The notes under the pieces: generated by a model
Databases searched by the model: none
What the model was told of the DNA's origin: nothing
The model's input: only the letters and a program-made list of their open reading frames with translations
Source of the DNA: Streptomyces sp. SAJ15
GTDB taxonomy: Bacteria; Actinomycetota; Actinomycetes; Streptomycetales; Streptomycetaceae
Length of the DNA stretch: 59,374 bases
NCBI RefSeq assembly: GCF_007595705.1
Contig: NZ_NISY01000022.1
Location: forward strand, 1-59,374
Direction of reading: 5' to 3'
Shown here: piece after piece, positions 17,584 to 26,345 of the stretch
Layout of the letters: every line of letters begins with the position of its first letter
Position numbering within the stretch: position 1 is the first letter of the stretch
Translations under genes and position numbers: made by a program

Positions 17584-18795
17584 TCAACCGCGCCGGCGCC
17601 GGTGGGCCGGGCGCGCCTCGGGCGCCCGTGCGAGCTCCGGGGCCCGGGTGAGCTCGGGCGCCCGCGTCAGCTCGGGGGCCCGCACCTGCTCCGGGCCCCG
17701 CTGCCGCCCGAGGCCCGGAAGTCCTTCGAGGGCGCGGCGGCACTCGGCCACCCGGCGCCCCTCCGCGTACGCCCGCGCGTGTCGGAGCGTGTCGGTGCAG
17801 GCGGCGCTCAGCGCACCCCGCACATACGCGCGGGCGTCGGCCGTCGTCGTCCCCGGTCCGAGCACCCGCTCCACCGCCTCCGCGTTGACCATCACGGTAT
17901 GCCGGCAGGTGACGTCCACGACGCCCGCCGGGTCCGCGGCGGCCGCTCCGTGCGCCGCCGGGCTCGCCTCCCCGGCGGTGCCTCCGTACGGCCCTCCGCT
18001 CGGCGCCCCGCCGCCGACCGGACTGATCGTCCAGCTGCCGGTGTGGGCGGCCAACAGAGCGGGTGCGGCGGTCTGCTTGAAGACGATGCGATCCGGGGCG
18101 AAGCAGATCCGCACCGACTCGGTGGTGTGCACCGAGCCGTCGGTCATCCGCGCGTCCATGGTCACCAGTTGCACGCCGGGCGAGTCCTCCCTGAGGTCGA
18201 GCCGGGAGACGTGCGGCAGCCGCCGTTCCCACAGGTCGGCTTGGCGCAGGAAGTCGTACACGGCGGCCCCGTCGCCGTTCACCCGCACGGTGTCCGCGAA
18301 GCTGAACTCCACCTCGCTCAGGGCGCCGTCGCGTTCGGCGAACATCTTCACGGACGCCAGCATCGACTCGCTGGTGTCGTCGACGGCGTCGATGAGCCAC
18401 TGCACCTGCCGGGGGTCGTCGCCGACCGCGCGGAAGGCGTGTCGGAGCTCCAGACGGCAGGTGCCGCCGACACCGGGAAGCACCCGCCACATGCCCTCCA
18501 TGGCGGCCACCGGCGGCTGTGTGACCTCCTGCTGGAAGGCGACGCGCAGTCCGCGCGGGTCCGGCTCGCGACGCGAGGTCCAGCACGTCACCTCGCCGCC
18601 CGCCGTCGCCCATATCCGGATCAGCTCGGCGCCCGCGCCCCGCTCCAGGGGCTCGACGTGCACATGTGTGGCGAAGCGCTGGGGCCAGGCGGCGCTGTCG
18701 GCGACGATGCCGTACACGGTCGTCGCCGGCGCCCGTACGGTGATGCCGTGGACCGTCTGCTGCGTTCCGGTCGTCCGCCGCTGCTCGCTCGCCAT
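17584..18795 (-). CDS. didomain aromatase/cyclase (SRPBCC type) for aromatic polyketides
   Basis: This 403-aa protein has two START/SRPBCC-like halves. The first (~15-145) begins VHGITVRAPATTVYGIVAD and ends near the HAFRAVGDD region. The second (~165-315) begins VEFSFADTVRVNGDGAAVYDFL. This is the layout of ActVII-like aromatase/cyclases that fold and aromatise the first ring of poly-beta-ketones. The C-terminal ~35 residues repeat RAPEL(T/A) and are low-complexity. The long upstream open frame is a shadow of the chain-length-factor gene; ATG 18795 begins the conserved fold. It is probably co-transcribed with the chain-length-factor gene 92 bp upstream. Confidence 0.88.
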   Translation of the reverse strand: MASEQRRTTGTQQTVHGITVRAPATTVYGIVADSAAWPQRFATHVHVEPLERGAGAELIRIWATAGGEVTCWTSRREPDPRGLRVAFQQEVTQPPVAAMEGMWRVLPGVGGTCRLELRHAFRAVGDDPRQVQWLIDAVDDTSESMLASVKMFAERDGALSEVEFSFADTVRVNGDGAAVYDFLRQADLWERRLPHVSRLDLREDSPGVQLVTMDARMTDGSVHTTESVRICFAPDRIVFKQTAAPALLAAHTGSWTISPVGGGAPSGGPYGGTAGEASPAAHGAAAADPAGVVDVTCRHTVMVNAEAVERVLGPGTTTADARAYVRGALSAACTDTLRHARAYAEGRRVAECRRALEGLPGLGRQRGPEQVRAPELTRAPELTRAPELARAPEARPAHRRRRG

Positions 18796-18887
18796 GCCAG
18801 CCCGCTCCTCCCGCGTCGCCGCACCGTCCACCGTGACGGAAGGGTCTTGAACCCTGATCGACGGCCGGTCGAGGACACGGCGGTACG

Positions 18888-20093
18888 TCAGCGGCGCGGG
18901 GCCGTGACGACGGCCGCCGCGGCGTAGCCCACGCAGCCACGGGCGAGGATGAGGACGGTGCGCACCGGGTGCGGACGGGGTCGGGTGGTGACGAGGTCCA
19001 GGGCGACGCCGGGCGCCGGGCGGGTGGTGTGCACGGTCGGCGGGATGACGCCGTCGCGGATCGCCAGCAGGGCGGCGGCCAGGTCGAGGGAGGCGCCGCC
19101 CGCGTACAGCCGCCCGGTCATGGTCTTGGGCGCGGTCACCGGGACGCGGTAGCGCCCGAAGAGGCCGCTGATGGCCTCGGCCTCCGAGAGGTCCAGCGCG
19201 AGCACTCCGGCCGCGTCGGCGAAGACGACGTCGACTCGGCGGACCGCCACGCCCGCCTCCTCCAGGGCGAGTTCGGCGGCGCGGCGCAGCCCGGGGCCGC
19301 CGCGGACGCCGGGGCGGGAGTCGAAGACGGCGGCATAGCCCGCGAGTTCGCCGTAGAGGCGGGCGCCGCGCGCCCGCGCGGTCTCGGCCGCCTCCAGGAC
19401 CAGGATGGCTCCGCCCTCCCCGGCCACATAGCCTCTGGCGTCGCTGTCGAAGGGCAGAAAGGCCCGGGTCGGGTCGACGGCCGGGCTGAGTCGACCGCCC
19501 GCGAGCTGCGCCGTCCAGCCCCAGGGGCAACCGGCCCCGTCCATGCCCCCGGTGAGCACCACACGTCTGCCCGCGCGGATAGTGCGGCGCGCCCGCGCGG
19601 TCAGGTCGAGCCCGCCCGCCCGTCCCGTCGCCAGCGCGCCGACGAGGTCACCCGGACCGTTCCGCGCGCCGGTGCCCGCTCCGACGGCTCCCGGCTCGTA
19701 CTGTCCGAGCACCAGGCCGCCGGCGGCGCCCCTGAACGCCGCCCGCGCGCCGTACGGACCACCGAGATCGACCAGGTCGACGCCCGCGTCGTCGAGGGCC
19801 TCACGGGCGGCGACGGAGGCGAGACCGACGGCGCGTTCGGGCTCCTGCCGACGCGACCAGCACGGCGGGCGTGCGGGGAAGCCGGGCACCTCTCCGGCGA
19901 GGCGAGCCGGGTAGCCGGTGGCGTAGAACCGGGAGGCGGGGCGGATGCCGCTCTCACCGTTGAGCGTCGCCCGCCACCAGGCCGCGGTGCCCAGGCCGTT
20001 GGGGGCGGCGACGCCGATGCCGGTGAAGACGGCCGCGGCGCCGCCGGTGCCGATGTCGGTGGCGGTACGCGCGGTGACGGTCGTTCCGGTCAA
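18888..20093 (-). CDS. type II PKS chain-length factor (KS-beta), internally deleted
   Basis: This 401-aa thiolase-fold protein has the CLF signatures GIGVAAPNGLG, VLTGGMDGAGCPWGWTAQL, FDSDARGYVAGEGGAILVLE and PKTMTGRLYAGG. Compared with classical CLFs, about 21 residues are missing between GQYEP and RAGGLD (around 130-165). The lost part contains the normally invariant QSFAWFYAVNTGQ-like segment and disrupts the Gln that replaces the KS cysteine. No KS-alpha or ACP is encoded nearby. It starts at TTG 20093 behind GGGGAAGG. It is probably a decayed relic, though a paralog in trans could partner it. Membership is firm; function is doubtful. Confidence 0.82.
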   Translation of the reverse strand: MTGTTVTARTATDIGTGGAAAVFTGIGVAAPNGLGTAAWWRATLNGESGIRPASRFYATGYPARLAGEVPGFPARPPCWSRRQEPERAVGLASVAAREALDDAGVDLVDLGGPYGARAAFRGAAGGLVLGQYEPGAVGAGTGARNGPGDLVGALATGRAGGLDLTARARRTIRAGRRVVLTGGMDGAGCPWGWTAQLAGGRLSPAVDPTRAFLPFDSDARGYVAGEGGAILVLEAAETARARGARLYGELAGYAAVFDSRPGVRGGPGLRRAAELALEEAGVAVRRVDVVFADAAGVLALDLSEAEAISGLFGRYRVPVTAPKTMTGRLYAGGASLDLAAALLAIRDGVIPPTVHTTRPAPGVALDLVTTRPRPHPVRTVLILARGCVGYAAAAVVTAPRR

Positions 20094-20246
20094 CTGGCCT
20101 TCCCCTTCAGCGCGGCAGTCCCCCGCCGAGCTGGCGTCCCGTCCTCGACGGGCCCTCGACTCCGTGTCGTCCGGGCGGTCCGGCGCTCATGGCGCCCGGA
20201 GTCGGTCGACGGCGGCGGGGACGGAGTCGAGCCGGCACCCGGCGAA

Positions 20247-20277
20247 ACTTACCGCGTCCGGGGCGGACTTATCGCGT
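20247..20277. promoter_or_regulatory. 11-bp direct repeat (ACTTANCGCGT) upstream of the chain-length-factor gene
   Basis: ACTTACCGCGT (20247-20257) and ACTTATCGCGT (20267-20277) are spaced 20 bp start to start, about one DNA face. They lie ~155-185 bp upstream of the chain-length-factor start on the minus strand. SARP regulators bind short direct repeats spaced by helical turns, and a SARP gene lies 540 bp away, so this is a candidate SARP site. The link is inferred. Confidence 0.4.
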
Positions 20278-20534
20278 TCACACGGAGTCAACCGCACCGG
20301 TCGGGTGCACCGTGATCGGATCCGAGCCCGGAGCGGTCCGGTCGCGCTCCTGTTGCTGTCCGGTACGGTCCGACGCGGTCGAGCGCGGTCCGGCACGGCC
20401 CCATCGAGCGGACGTACCCGGCGGGTGACCCGACCGGACAGACACGCGGCAGACGAACCGGCCGACGGCCCCGTGGGCGGCCCCGGGCGAACCTCGCCGG
20501 CACGCCCCCGCGGACGGCCCGGCCCCCGGGTCCG

Positions 20535-20626
20535 CAGCTCTCGCGGAGCGGTCCGGCAGCCCCTCGCGGAGGGGTCGGGCAGCCCCTCGCGGAGGGGTCG
20601 GGCAGCCCCTCGCGGAGGGGTCGGGC
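20535..20626. repeat. 23-bp tandem repeat, three perfect copies plus one degenerate
   Basis: AGCCCCTCGCGGAGGGGTCG plus three bases (GGC) is repeated exactly at 20558, 20581 and 20604, with a diverged copy at 20535. Each unit contains CCCCTC-GCG-GAGGGG, a 6-bp hairpin. The array lies between the SARP and chain-length-factor genes, both on the minus strand, and may act as a transcription barrier. Confidence 0.85.
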
Positions 20627-20820
20627 GCACCCCCGGCCGGCGGCCCCGCCGCGAACCCGACGGAGGGCCCGGACCGTCGGCTTGGGCCCGCGCGTGTCGC
20701 GCACGCACCACGGCTCCGCTCGCCCGGACGGGGGGACCGGACAGCGGAGCCGTGGTGGGCCCGGCGGGAGGGGAGCCGGGCGGCTTCATCGTGGTTCGGA
20801 CGACCCGCCGGGCCGGACCC

Positions 20821-21645
20821 TCAGGCGGCGAACAGGTCGAGCACCGGGCGGCGCCAGCTGCCGCCGAGGTCCAGGTCGAGCGCCGGGTCGGAGGCGAGCA
20901 CGGCCTGCTGCAGCTTCTGGAGCCGCGGGGACGGCTCCAGACCGAGGTCCTCCACCAGCCGGCCGCGCAGCCCCTGATAGACCTCCAGCGCCTGCCAGGG
21001 CCGCCCCGCGCGGTAGAGCGCGGCCATGCACTGGGCGTGCAGCCCCTCGTGCAGCGGATGCCGGGCCGTCAACTCGGTCAGCTCGGTAAGCAGTTCGGCA
21101 TGGCGGCCGAGGCGCAGGTCGGCCTCGATGCGGCGCTCCAGGACGCCCAGCCGGCTCTCCTCCAGCCGGGCCACCTCGATCTCCAGGATCGGCCCGACCC
21201 GCACGTCCACCAGGGCGGGGCCGCGCCAGACCGCCAGCGCCTCGCGGAAGAGCAGCGACGCCTCCTCGTCGTCGCCGGCGTCCAGGGCGTCATGCCCGGC
21301 GGCGACCAACCGGTCGTACTCGTGGACATCCACCGAACCCGGCTCGGCCTCCAGGAGATAGCCGCCGTAGCGGGTGGCGAGCACCGCCTTGGAGGCGTCC
21401 GGTTCCTCGGGCCCGTAGGCAGCGGCCAGTCTCCGGCGGAGCTGGAGGATGTACGTCTGCAGGGTGGTCAGAGCGCTCCGCGGCAGCTCGGTGCCCCAGA
21501 TCTCCTCCATCAAGGTGGGAACCGGCATCATCTGGTTGGCGTAGACGGAGAGCAGCGCCAGGATCTGCCGCGGCTTGCCCGCGCTCGGCACGATCGACTG
21601 ACCGCACGCCTCCACGCTGAGTGGCCCCAAGAGCTTGATGTCCAT
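20821..21645 (-). CDS. SARP-family pathway regulator
   Basis: This 274-aa regulator has an OmpR-like winged helix (~1-95: VEACGQSIVPSAGKPRQILALLSVYA, then LTTLQTYILQLRRRL) and a bacterial transcriptional activation domain (~100-255: VDVHEYDRLVAAGHDAL to ALEVYQGLRGRLVEDLGLEPSP). The length is that of small SARPs such as ActII-4 or DnrI, without the AfsR ATPase part. ATG 21645 follows GGAGG by 8 bp. It lies between the polyketide relic and the divergent RiPP precursor gene and could control either. No TTA codon was found. Confidence 0.93.
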   Translation of the reverse strand: MDIKLLGPLSVEACGQSIVPSAGKPRQILALLSVYANQMMPVPTLMEEIWGTELPRSALTTLQTYILQLRRRLAAAYGPEEPDASKAVLATRYGGYLLEAEPGSVDVHEYDRLVAAGHDALDAGDDEEASLLFREALAVWRGPALVDVRVGPILEIEVARLEESRLGVLERRIEADLRLGRHAELLTELTELTARHPLHEGLHAQCMAALYRAGRPWQALEVYQGLRGRLVEDLGLEPSPRLQKLQQAVLASDPALDLDLGGSWRRPVLDLFAA

Positions 21646-21937
21646 GGTTCCGTACCTCCGTCACGTTCACATGCCACACGTCACCCGTCACACATCCGTC
21701 GCATGCCCTCCTGGCCGAGGTGCCGCCATCGAGGCACATACGAGCCTCGCGCGCGGGGGGCGTCCCTGCCAGTGCCGGAATCCCGTTCCCGTCATGAATC
21801 CTGGGAGGCGCGCGCCGTGACAATTTCACGCCCTGGTCATGACGGGGGCACTGGTCCACGGTGTATTCGTCACCGCAGACTCCTTGGCATGTCCTTCGCG
21901 ATATGACCCCCACCGTCCACAACGAGGAGCGACCGCC
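21646..21937. promoter_or_regulatory. divergent SARP/RiPP intergenic region with CGTCAC repeats
   Basis: This 292-bp gap drives the SARP (leftward) and the precursor peptide (rightward). CGTCAC or a close variant occurs several times between 21658 and 21702, in direct orientation and roughly helically spaced, a candidate activator-binding cluster near the SARP start. GAGGAG at 21924-21929 is the ribosome site for the precursor. No confident -35/-10 pair is seen. Confidence 0.35.
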
Positions 21938-22123
21938 ATGAACACCCCCACCGCGCTACGGCCCTCCGGGCCGGAAGACAGGCTCAGTACGGCCCTCGCG
22001 GGCGAGACACCGGCCGCGGACGGATGCTCGTCCGCCGACGGATTCCTCATCGAGAACCTCACCGAGGACCCCTGGCCGGTGCCGCCGCCCGGCATCTGCA
22101 TCTGCACCTTCAGCACCACCTGA
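21938..22123 (+). CDS. azole-peptide (LAP/TOMM) RiPP precursor peptide
   Basis: This 61-aa peptide has GAGGAG 9 bp upstream of ATG 21938. The leader (~1-45) is acidic and contains GFLIENL, similar to the F-x-I/L-E-x-L recognition elements of many TOMM leaders. The C-terminus PWPVPPPGICICTFSTT is the likely core, with Cys54, Cys56, Thr57, Ser59, Thr60 and Thr61 as possible heterocyclisation sites; the Pro-rich stretch may be a spacer or part of the product. Its stop overlaps the start of the cyclodehydratase gene (TGATG), the strongest evidence that the two function together. The cleavage site and product are unknown. Confidence 0.8.
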   Translation: MNTPTALRPSGPEDRLSTALAGETPAADGCSSADGFLIENLTEDPWPVPPPGICICTFSTT

Positions 22124-24753
22124 TGGGCACCCTGCGCTTCACGCCGCACCTGAGGGTCGAGCCGGTGCCGGGCGAGGCCGTCTACCTGGTGTCGGAGCGC
22201 GGGGTGACCGCGCTGCACGGGCGGCAGGTGGCGGCGCTCGCCCCCCTGCTCGACGGCACCCGCGACCTCGCCGCGCTGTCCGCGGACGCGGCCGACCCGG
22301 CCCGCGGGCCGGACGCGGTCCCCGCCGCCCAGACCGCCCGCATCGTCGCCCGGTTGCGCGCCGCCGGCCTGGTCTACGAGAGCGACCGGCCCCCGGGTCC
22401 GGAGGACGCCTACTGGTCGCTCGCCGGCGCCGAGGGCGGCCCCGTGGGGCTGGCGGCGGACTCCGGAGGAGCCGGGCGGGCCCCGGGGCCCGGTGAGGCC
22501 GGCACGGCCGGACACGAGCCCTCCACGGGCCACCCGGAGGCACGCCAGGGCCGCCTCGGACTCCGCGCCGGGGCGGCCCCGGCCCGCCCCGGCCGACCTG
22601 GTTCCGTCGCGGACCTCCCCGGCCCCCGCCGACCTGGTTCCTCCATGGACCTCCCCGGCCCCGGCCGCCCCGGGCCCGCCGCGGACCGACCCGGACCCGG
22701 CCCCCGCGCACGGTCCATATCTAGCCCGGGCCTGGACACCCGGGACCCACGGCCCACGCCGCCCCCGGGGCCCGGCGGTCGGGGCGCGCGCGCCGACCGC
22801 CGCGCGGAGGCCGCACCCGCCGTGGCGCTCGTGGTGCTCGGCTGCACCGACCCCGAGGAGGCGACGCGGGCGTTAGGGGCGGCGGGGCTGCGCGGCGTCG
22901 CGGAGCCCGCGGAGGCGGGCCTGACGGTGGTGGTGTGCGACGACTACCTGGACCCGGGCCTGGGCCGGGTGGACGCCGAGCACCGGACGGCCGGTCGGCG
23001 CTGGCTCCCGGTGAAACCGGTGGGCGTCCAGGCGTGGTTCGGGCCGGTGCTGGGCGCACCGGACGGGCCGTGCTGGAGCTGTCTGGCCGACCGGCTGTGG
23101 CGCGGCCGCCGCGCCGAGGCGCATCTGCTGCGCCGGCTGGAGCGCGACGCGCCGCTGCCCCGTCCGCCCGCCGCGCTGCCCGCGAGTCGGGGCGCCGCGC
23201 TCCAACTCGCCGCGCTGGAGGCGGCGGGGTGGCTGGCCGGGCACCGGCACCCCGGCCAGGACGCGCTGTGCACCCTGGACTGCCTCACCGCGACCACCGA
23301 ACGGCACCCGGTGCGCCGCCTCCCGCAGTGCCCGGCCTGCGGCGACCCGAAGCTGATCGCGGACCGGGTGTGGGCGCCGGTGCGACTCACCCCGCGCGGG
23401 GACGCCGCGGCGGCGGCCTCCTCGGCCGTGGCGATGTCCCCGTCCAGGCTGCTGGCCGCCTACGGCCACCTGGTCAGCCCGGTCACCGGCCTGGTCACCC
23501 GCATCCAGCGCGACCCGCGCGGGCCCGCGTTCCTCAACTGCTTCCACGCCCCGTACCGCCCCGCGCCCTCCGCGCCGGGCGGCCTGGACTCCGTGCGCGC
23601 CGGGCTGCGCGCCGCCGCGCACGGCAAGGGCGCCACCGCCGACCAGGCCAGGGCCGGGGCGCTGCTGGAGGCCCTGGAGCACCACAGCGGGCACTTCACC
23701 GACGGCGAGCCCCGCCAGCGGGCCCGCTACCGCGACCTGGGGGCGGGCGCCGCGGTGCATCCGGACGCCGTGCAGCTGTACGCGGAGCGGCAGTTCGCCG
23801 AGCGGGACCGGTGGAACGCGGCACACGCCACGCGGCACTGGGTGTGCGACCCCTTCGACGAGGACGCCGAGGTGGACTGGACCCCGGTGTGGTCGCTCTC
23901 CGCCGGCGTCCACCGGCTGATGCCCACCGCGCTGCTGTACTACGACGCCCCGCAGGCCCCGGGCCGCCGCTACTGCCTGGCCAACTCCAACGGCGCGGCG
24001 GCGGGCGGCAGTCTGGCCGACGCGGCGCTGCGCGGCTTCCTGGAGCTGGTGGAACGGGACGCGGTGGCGCTGTGGTGGTACAACCGCACCCGCCAGCCGG
24101 GTCTCGCCCTGGACGCCGACGACGCCCCGTGGAGCGACCCGTGGATCGCCCAGCTGCGCCGGGTGCACGCCGCCATGCGGCGCGAGGTGTGGGCGTTGGA
24201 CCTCACCGCGGACCTGGGCATCCCGGTGGTCGCCGCGCTCTCCCGGCGCGTCGACAAGCCCGCCGAGGACATCGTGCTCGGCTTCGGCGCCGACTTCGAC
24301 CGGCACACCGCGCTGCGCCGGGCGCTGACGGAGCTGAACCAGATGCTCCCGCCGGTGGCCGGGGCGCGCCCGGACGGCGGCGGATACGAGGGCCTGGACC
24401 CGGAGGCGCTGCGCTGGTTCAGCACCGCCACCCTCGCCAACCAGCCCTATCTGAGCCCCGATCCGGCCGCCGCGCCGCTCTCGCTCGCGACCTCCGTACG
24501 TTCCAGCCCGGACCCCGCCGAAGCCGTCGCCGCGCTGGTCGAGCTGCTCCGGGCCCACGGTCTCGAACTGCTCGTCCTGGACCAGACGCGGCCGGACGTG
24601 GGACTGCCGGTGGCCAAGGTGTTCGTGCCCGGACTACGCCCGCACTGGGCGCGGTTCGCGCCCGGACGACTCTTCGAGGTGCCCGTCGCGCTGGGCCGGT
24701 TGACGACTCCCACCCGGTATGACGATCTCAATCCCGTCCCGCTGTTCCTCTGA
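22123..24753 (+). CDS. fused TOMM cyclodehydratase: leader-binding/E1-like C domain plus YcaO D domain
   Basis: This 876-aa enzyme should convert Cys/Ser/Thr of the upstream precursor to azolines using ATP. Residues ~1-110 are a winged-helix leader-recognition region. Residues ~115-225 are an unusual Pro/Gly/Arg-rich insert with repeated RPGP motifs. Residues ~230-420 are the E1-like part with a zinc tetracysteine (CWSC near 317, CPAC near 404). The YcaO domain (~485-876) keeps the Glu-rich ATP motifs in ARAGALLEALEHHSG and ALRGFLELVERDAVALWWYNR. It ends PVPLFL, a Pro-rich YcaO tail. ATG 22123 overlaps the precursor stop. Codon 251 (22873) is TTA, so translation should depend on bldA. No azoline dehydrogenase is found nearby. 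Confidence 0.92.
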   Translation: MGTLRFTPHLRVEPVPGEAVYLVSERGVTALHGRQVAALAPLLDGTRDLAALSADAADPARGPDAVPAAQTARIVARLRAAGLVYESDRPPGPEDAYWSLAGAEGGPVGLAADSGGAGRAPGPGEAGTAGHEPSTGHPEARQGRLGLRAGAAPARPGRPGSVADLPGPRRPGSSMDLPGPGRPGPAADRPGPGPRARSISSPGLDTRDPRPTPPPGPGGRGARADRRAEAAPAVALVVLGCTDPEEATRALGAAGLRGVAEPAEAGLTVVVCDDYLDPGLGRVDAEHRTAGRRWLPVKPVGVQAWFGPVLGAPDGPCWSCLADRLWRGRRAEAHLLRRLERDAPLPRPPAALPASRGAALQLAALEAAGWLAGHRHPGQDALCTLDCLTATTERHPVRRLPQCPACGDPKLIADRVWAPVRLTPRGDAAAAASSAVAMSPSRLLAAYGHLVSPVTGLVTRIQRDPRGPAFLNCFHAPYRPAPSAPGGLDSVRAGLRAAAHGKGATADQARAGALLEALEHHSGHFTDGEPRQRARYRDLGAGAAVHPDAVQLYAERQFAERDRWNAAHATRHWVCDPFDEDAEVDWTPVWSLSAGVHRLMPTALLYYDAPQAPGRRYCLANSNGAAAGGSLADAALRGFLELVERDAVALWWYNRTRQPGLALDADDAPWSDPWIAQLRRVHAAMRREVWALDLTADLGIPVVAALSRRVDKPAEDIVLGFGADFDRHTALRRALTELNQMLPPVAGARPDGGGYEGLDPEALRWFSTATLANQPYLSPDPAAAPLSLATSVRSSPDPAEAVAALVELLRAHGLELLVLDQTRPDVGLPVAKVFVPGLRPHWARFAPGRLFEVPVALGRLTTPTRYDDLNPVPLFL

Positions 24754-24894
24754 TGTCGCATGGGCTCTTCCCTTGATCCCCCCGCTGGCTCATCCTGTGA
24801 TCTCCACTGGTGCGTTCGCCCCCTCTCCACCCCATATAAAGATCGGATACTCTCGGGCAAGCCACCCAATCCGGCCCGAACTTCCGGAGGATGA

Positions 24895-26172
24895 GTGCAG
24901 GGGACCACCTCGCCCTACGGCGATGCCGGTCACGGCCCGGAGCGCCACCGGCACCAGCCGGAGCGCTACCGGGACGACCTGGCGCCACGCATGGCCGTGG
25001 CGATCACCGTGGTCGTCCTGCTCGGCTACTTCAGCGTCGCGCTCACCTACGTGGACGACGCGCATCCCCTGGCCGAGGGGCTGGACGCCGCGCTGCTGAT
25101 GCTCGCGCAACTACCCGCGCTGCTGATGCTGCTGGGCCTCCAGTTGGCGCACTCCTTCCCCGGCCTGGCCCCCCGGCTGAGCCGGGCCCGGCACTGGACG
25201 CTGGGCGTCCAGGCCCTGCTGACCTTCCTCCCGTTCGCGATCTTCAAGCAGTCCTGGTTGGGGATGCCGGGCTTCCTGGCCGGCTCCACGCTGCTGGTGC
25301 TGCGCGCCCCGCTGAGCTGGCTGGCCTTCGGCGCGATCCTGGCGACCACCGATGTGCTGCTGTTCTACGTGGGGTTCGGCTGGGGCGAGGTCGCCTACAC
25401 CACCGTCTCCACCGGGCTGACCGGGCTGGTCGTCTTCGGTCTCTCCCGGCTCTCCGGGCTGGTCTCCGAGGTCTACCGGTCCCGCGCGGAGCTGGCCCGG
25501 ATGGCCGTCGCGCAGGAGCGGCTGCGGTTCGCCCGCGACCTGCACGACCTGCTCGGTTACAGCCTCTCGACCATCACCCTCAAGTGTGAGCTGGTGCACC
25601 GGCTGGTGCCGGAGCAGAACGCCCGGGCCCAGCAGGAGCTGACCGAGATCCTCCAGACCTCGCGGCAGGCGCTGGCCGATGTGCGGGCGGTGGCCCGCGG
25701 CTACCGACGGATGTCACTCTCCGCCGAGGTCGGCACCGCCCAGTCGATGCTCGCCGCGGTCGGCATCGACACCACCACCCACGTCGACTGCGGGGACCTG
25801 CCCGACCTGGTGGACACCGTGCTGGCCAGCGTGTTGCGCGAGGGGCTGACCAACGTGCTGCGCCACAGCAAGGCGGAGAACTGCGCCATCGAGGCCGCCC
25901 GCGACGGCGCGCTGGTCCGGCTGACCCTCGCCAACGACGGGGTGGGCAAGTCCTCCACCATCCTGCGCGCCGACAGCGCCCACGGCGGCAGCGGGCTGGG
26001 CAATCTGAGCGTGCGGATGGCCAAGCTCGGCGGACGACTGCGGGCGGGGGTGCGCCCCGACGGCTGGTTCGAGCTGACGGCCGAGTTGGACTCGGCCGAC
26101 GGCTCCACCGCGCGGGGCGGCGACGACCACGGCACGGAGGACGAGTACGGGCCCCCGCCGGTCCCGGCGTAA
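24895..26172 (+). CDS. NarL/DesK-type sensor histidine kinase
   Basis: This 425-aa protein has five to six membrane helices between ~34 and ~190 and little extracellular domain. A HisKA_3 helix follows with phospho-His217 in RFARDLHDLLGYS, then HATPase_c (LREGLTNVLRHSK; GSGLGNLSVRM). GTG 24895 is preceded by GGAGG (24885-24889). Its partner is the convergent LuxR-type regulator at 26346-26951. DesK-like kinases often sense membrane state or lipophilic compounds; the nearby RiPP genes suggest, but do not show, control of that locus. Confidence 0.92.
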   Translation: MQGTTSPYGDAGHGPERHRHQPERYRDDLAPRMAVAITVVVLLGYFSVALTYVDDAHPLAEGLDAALLMLAQLPALLMLLGLQLAHSFPGLAPRLSRARHWTLGVQALLTFLPFAIFKQSWLGMPGFLAGSTLLVLRAPLSWLAFGAILATTDVLLFYVGFGWGEVAYTTVSTGLTGLVVFGLSRLSGLVSEVYRSRAELARMAVAQERLRFARDLHDLLGYSLSTITLKCELVHRLVPEQNARAQQELTEILQTSRQALADVRAVARGYRRMSLSAEVGTAQSMLAAVGIDTTTHVDCGDLPDLVDTVLASVLREGLTNVLRHSKAENCAIEAARDGALVRLTLANDGVGKSSTILRADSAHGGSGLGNLSVRMAKLGGRLRAGVRPDGWFELTAELDSADGSTARGGDDHGTEDEYGPPPVPA

Positions 26173-26220
26173 GGCGGCGGCGGGGGCCTGGGACCCGGGC
26201 GCCGCGCGGGCGGGTCCCGT

Positions 26221-26281
26221 GGGAAGCGGGTACCCGCGCGGGGCGGGCCCCGGGAAGCGGGTACCCGCGCGGGGCGGGTCA
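26221..26281. repeat. two 31-bp direct repeats with internal palindrome, probable bidirectional terminator
   Basis: GGGAAGCGGGTACCCGCGCG... is repeated at 26221 and 26252. Each copy holds the perfect 12-bp palindrome GCGGGTACCCGC. It sits between the convergent kinase and regulator genes, where a two-way terminator would be expected. Confidence 0.65.
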
Positions 26282-26345
26282 CGGGTACCGCAGGCCCGCG
26301 CCACGGCGGGCCGGCCATCACCCGCCCGCGCGGGGCGACCGTTCG

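Larger units (their letters stand above)
20094..20820. other. 727-bp gap where KS-alpha would be expected; no supported gene
   Basis: The frames here are Arg/Pro/Gly-rich shadows. No ketosynthase or ACP motif (e.g. a cysteine in a TACSSG-type loop) is found on either strand. The gap contains the 11-bp direct repeat at 20247-20277 and the 23-bp array at 20535-20626. Confidence 0.65.

Noticed and set aside
20187..20789. 200-aa minus-strand frame in the gap where KS-alpha is expected
   Set aside because: Only Arg/Pro/Gly strings, partly made by the 23-bp repeats; no ketosynthase motif.
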